DNA of 64,000 nucleotides from Deltaproteobacteria bacterium (GTDB taxonomy: Bacteria > SAR324 > XYD2-FULL-50-16), in the NCBI GenBank assembly GCA_018657625.1, contig JABHWU010000028.1, positions 1 to 64,000 on the forward strand. Reading direction: 5' to 3'. Position 1 is the first letter of the stretch, and each line of letters opens with the position of its first letter. Under the pieces are notes generated by a model. It was not told the DNA's origin and ran no database searches. It saw nothing but the letters and a program-made list of their open reading frames with translations. The position numbers were made by a program, and so were the translations under genes. Of this stretch, positions 61,166-64,000 are shown piece by piece.

Positions 61166-64000
61166 CTAGGATAAACTTTCCTGAGATATTTTATAGTATT
61201 TAGTTGAATTCTTACGATCTCCCAATTTATAGTATATTCCTCCCAGCTGGTTCGCCAGTTCCTTAATTTTCTCTTTCGTGCCTTTTTGTTTTTGATTTTC
61301 GTACATCCATTCCAAATGTCGAACTGCTTTTTGGTAATCTCCGGAATTATAATAATATTCCCATAATTTTTCATGAATCTGATCGGCTTGCTGGGTATCA
61401 TCAAGGGATTCCAGATAAACAGCGGCTTTACTCCAGAATTGACTACTTTTTTGAAATTGATTATCTTTTTGATATATTTCAGCCAATAGGAGGTAAGTTT
61501 TAGCGAATAAATGAACACTGATATTTAATTCGGTATATTTAGTGAATTTAGTTAAAGATTCTAAAGCTTCAGGGTATTTCTTCTCATGATATAAAATATG
61601 GCCATCAATTAACCATAATTTTTGAACATCCTCTTTATTTAACTTGTTAAAATTGAAGTTTTGTTGGCTTAAAAGATTTTGTAATTGGTCATATTCTTCA
61701 AGGTCTAATAACAGTAATGCTATCGTGATGATGTTTCGAGAGCGATTTGAAAAATTTTTAATATCATTATTTAACTGAATCGCTGAAGTTATTAATCCAA
61801 TAGCCTTCTCGGGCTGTTTGCGACGTGCATAAATTTCTGCTATTTTTACTTGCGTTTCGGCGACCATTAACCAGTTACGGTTTTTTTCCTCACCTTTTTG
61901 AAGCCATTCATATAAATTTAAAGCTTCAGCCCTGGATAGTTGATCTAGAATATCTATGGTGGTGATGATTGTTTTTTGAATTGTTTTTCGGTCTTTGGAT
62001 AAATAGGCAAATTCCAGACAAACACTAACTCCCTGTAGAAAAAAGTTATGGTAATTTAAATTGAACTGTAGAATTTTTCTTAGGTATTGTAAATATCTTT
62101 GTGTCGCAGCTTCAGCTGCGCCCAGTTCAGCAAAATAGCTGACATTGTATTGAAATCCAACAATTTCCATAAGGTCCGGAAGACGATCCTGGTTCAATAT
62201 GGAAATTTGAGATTGGATAATGTTCTCACAATGTTTTTTAAGTTGCTCTTTTGGAATTAGCTGATAAGTCTTAAATTGTAAGTTTATCTGGTACGGCATC
62301 CAGAAATTTCTAAAAGAGTAGTCCGCCTCAATGAGTCCCAGCTTGTATAAGTATTGAATTTCTTTTCCCAATTTTTTAGTATGGGTCAGCATTTTAAGAT
62401 AGGATATAGAAATTCGAGTTCTCAGAAAGAAGAGAATGAGTAGGATTTTTAATTTTAAAGTGGATAATTCTGGAAGTATCGTTTTAAAACTGGCTTTCCA
62501 GAGGGCTTTTACATTAGTTACTGAAGTAAATAGATCAAATAATTGAGAATTATTGGTATTTCGCGCAATTCTTAATAGAGAAAAATTCTCCATGTGTGAG
62601 GGGATATTTCTTTTTATCAAATCCACCCATTCTTCCGGTAAAAAATCTTCAAAATTATTTCTAATATCATCGATTGTGATCAGATTTGTATTGATAATAG
62701 TTGCTTTTATCCGGCTAATCTTTTTTCGACTGGATATCAGGATAATACGATAGCCGCTCTGTTTTTTTAAAAGGAGCCAGTTGTCCAATTCCGTGTCTAT
62801 CCTATCTGGTGGGTATAAAACGACCAGAAAACGAAGTTGGTTAGGTAAATCGTCAGAGGTGTAAATAACACTGCAACTTTGGTCGAAATATTCCTGAATG
62901 GCTTTTTCTTGAAAAAGAAAGGAAAATTGTTTAACAATTGATTTTGGAATGTTATGTTTTTCTGGCTGATGGTATCCCCATCGTTTATAATATAACAGCT
63001 CCAAATGGATGTTCTGATGGGCTCTTAGTCTGCGAAAATATTCAAAAATATAATCTTCAACCAGGCTTCCCTTTGAGGATAGAAGAATTAGGATTTTATT
63101 TTGGTCTTTTTTGTTAAGCTCAGATTGAATTTCAATAAACCGTGTATGATTGCCGCAAAACCTTCGAAATGTGTTAAATGAAGCTTGACGCAGGTGGCTA
63201 ATTTTAGTTGTCTTTTGAACCTCATTAATTAATCTGAAAGGTGCAAAAGGGACCTCTTTGTTGTTTTCGAGCAGAGATTTGTTAATGTGCAATTGAATCC
63301 ACGACCAATCCCAACTTAGTGGTAATGCTGATTGTATGTAGTTAATAGCAAAACGATGTGACTTTAAAATACTTTCACCATGGGCCAGATTATTAACAAA
63401 TCTCTGGAAGTAGTCTCTGAATCTTCTTTGTGAAACCCTGCCGTTGACGCTGATAATATAAGGAATACCACAATCAAAATACTTAGATAAGGGATCGTTG
63501 ATAAATTGTTTGGATTTTTCGATGAGATCTGAACTATTGAGTATTAAAATTCTCAGTCCCTGACGAATGGCTGTCGTCAAATGTTTTTGAAACTGTCCAT
63601 CATAAAATGAAATATTTTTATTTTTATCTGAATCGTCATCTTTTAAAACCCATCCATCTATACAATCATAACCGGTAAACATTAATATATCAGGTTCTTT
63701 TTCAAATTCATATAACAATGTCTGTTTGCTGCTATTCCCGTTGTAAGAAATGTTGATATTAGGATTACTCGCTAAATTTCCTCTGGAAAGTAGCTCGACC
63801 TGATTGATAAAATCAATCCCCTTATGGAGTGTTATAGGTTTACTTGGATCAATGCTGTTATCTGCAATCGGCGGGTAGGCATTTAACGAAATCTGAATCG
63901 ATGCTTTATTACTTAAATCGGGTGATAGCATTAACTGTTGTTTGGAATAATTAATGCGAACAACCCCCTGGGTTAAATTAAAAAAATTACGTCCATCATG
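61166..64000 (-). CDS. CHAT-like/NTPase-like/TPR protein with degenerate active sites, 5' end cut by window
   Basis: Over 944 residues are visible; the frame is open past the window end (HDGRNFFNLTQGVVRINYSK), so the true N-terminus is missing. Numbering from the internal Met at 63931: a CHAT-like caspase-fold domain (about 80-230; DILMFTGYDC ... LILNSS ... FDCGIPYIISVNGRVSQRRF), in which the usual catalytic His (GHG) is GYD and Cys (NAC) is NSS. An NTPase-like domain (about 255-440; FCGNHTRFIEIQSEL, then ILILLSSKGSLVEDY) lacks a P-loop Lys-Ser/Thr. A winged-helix-like segment (about 510-545) and TPR-like helices (about 690-920, QPEKAIGLITSAIQLN) follow. Probably a scaffold derived from a STAND-type protein. 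Unclear function. Confidence 0.75.
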   Translation of the reverse strand, partial: HDGRNFFNLTQGVVRINYSKQQLMLSPDLSNKASIQISLNAYPPIADNSIDPSKPITLHKGIDFINQVELLSRGNLASNPNINISYNGNSSKQTLLYEFEKEPDILMFTGYDCIDGWVLKDDDSDKNKNISFYDGQFQKHLTTAIRQGLRILILNSSDLIEKSKQFINDPLSKYFDCGIPYIISVNGRVSQRRFRDYFQRFVNNLAHGESILKSHRFAINYIQSALPLSWDWSWIQLHINKSLLENNKEVPFAPFRLINEVQKTTKISHLRQASFNTFRRFCGNHTRFIEIQSELNKKDQNKILILLSSKGSLVEDYIFEYFRRLRAHQNIHLELLYYKRWGYHQPEKHNIPKSIVKQFSFLFQEKAIQEYFDQSCSVIYTSDDLPNQLRFLVVLYPPDRIDTELDNWLLLKKQSGYRIILISSRKKISRIKATIINTNLITIDDIRNNFEDFLPEEWVDLIKRNIPSHMENFSLLRIARNTNNSQLFDLFTSVTNVKALWKASFKTILPELSTLKLKILLILFFLRTRISISYLKMLTHTKKLGKEIQYLYKLGLIEADYSFRNFWMPYQINLQFKTYQLIPKEQLKKHCENIIQSQISILNQDRLPDLMEIVGFQYNVSYFAELGAAEAATQRYLQYLRKILQFNLNYHNFFLQGVSVCLEFAYLSKDRKTIQKTIITTIDILDQLSRAEALNLYEWLQKGEEKNRNWLMVAETQVKIAEIYARRKQPEKAIGLITSAIQLNNDIKNFSNRSRNIITIALLLLDLEEYDQLQNLLSQQNFNFNKLNKEDVQKLWLIDGHILYHEKKYPEALESLTKFTKYTELNISVHLFAKTYLLLAEIYQKDNQFQKSSQFWSKAAVYLESLDDTQQADQIHEKLWEYYYNSGDYQKAVRHLEWMYENQKQKGTKEKIKELANQLGGIYYKLGDRKNSTKYYKISQESLS

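Noticed and set aside
1-64000. Search for CRISPR arrays, rRNA and prophage
   Set aside because: No regularly spaced repeats, no rRNA-like stretch and no phage structural genes were seen.

Overview
The window is an AT-rich chromosomal segment of a Gram-negative bacterium. Gram-negative features include lipopolysaccharide heptosyltransferase, a TolC-family channel, outer-membrane barrel proteins and a periplasmic cytochrome c. The gene set resembles Deltaproteobacteria-like lineages (Desulfobacterota or SAR324-like): a detached atpZ-atpI-atpB-atpE cluster with a signal-peptide-bearing c subunit, a eukaryote-type citrate synthase, a GsuK-like K+ channel, an Fe-S/DUF3786 protein, several sigma-54 regulators, and a probable selenoprotein. 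This placement is inference; no rRNA or tRNA gene was recognised.

Layout. 0-3 kb: 5' part of a citrate synthase gene (minus), then the F0 ATP synthase genes ending at a textbook terminator. 3-7.2 kb: accessory mosaic with a Phd/ParE-type toxin-antitoxin pair, an attC-like site, a chemoreceptor gene, a second attC-like site, a REP-type transposase scrap fused to a broken YafQ-type toxin, and another truncated small gene. 7.2-12.1 kb: CitA/CitB-type and BaeS/BaeR-type two-component systems. 12.3-16.9 kb: small genes, ribosomal protein bS21, a ClC transporter, and an FmdB-type zinc ribbon gene followed by a 59-codon gene with an in-frame UGA and a bSECIS-like hairpin. 17-20 kb: PAS sigma-54 activator, a PIN/ribbon-helix-helix toxin-antitoxin cassette with a third attC-like site, and a recombinase remnant. 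20-26 kb: PilZ, FliG, ComFB, uracil phosphoribosyltransferase, GlnRS and RecO.

26-42 kb: an undescribed pair of large cytosolic proteins (the first with a cyclic-nucleotide-binding domain), K+ channel with RCK domains, SerA, MgtE, TolC, and a three-gene DUF2089/DUF4097/YvlB-like operon whose products share one short helical motif. 41.6-48.6 kb: DUF924, DUF1287 and Fe-S/DUF3786 proteins, an FlrC-like flagellar regulator, and an NrtA/SsuA-type ABC importer. 48.7-57.2 kb: a large unknown protein, HisD-HisB, two glycosyltransferases, and MetG. 57.2-64 kb: a palindromic MITE-like element, a cheW/cheA fusion pseudogene, a phosphopantetheinyl transferase, UDP-glucose pyrophosphorylase with cytochrome c, and a CHAT-NTPase-TPR protein that has lost the catalytic signatures of its first two domains and runs off the window end.

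How the parts relate. Housekeeping genes (ATP synthase, aminoacyl-tRNA synthetases, his, ser, nucleotide salvage) form the backbone, interrupted by integron-like cassettes, mobile-element scars and decayed chemotaxis genes. FliG, PilZ, a chemoreceptor and an FlrC-like regulator are intact, so motility is probably retained, with one chemotaxis locus being eroded. The observations most worth following up are the candidate selenoprotein, the attC-bounded chemoreceptor, the three-protein shared-motif operon, and the cNMP-binding two-gene locus.
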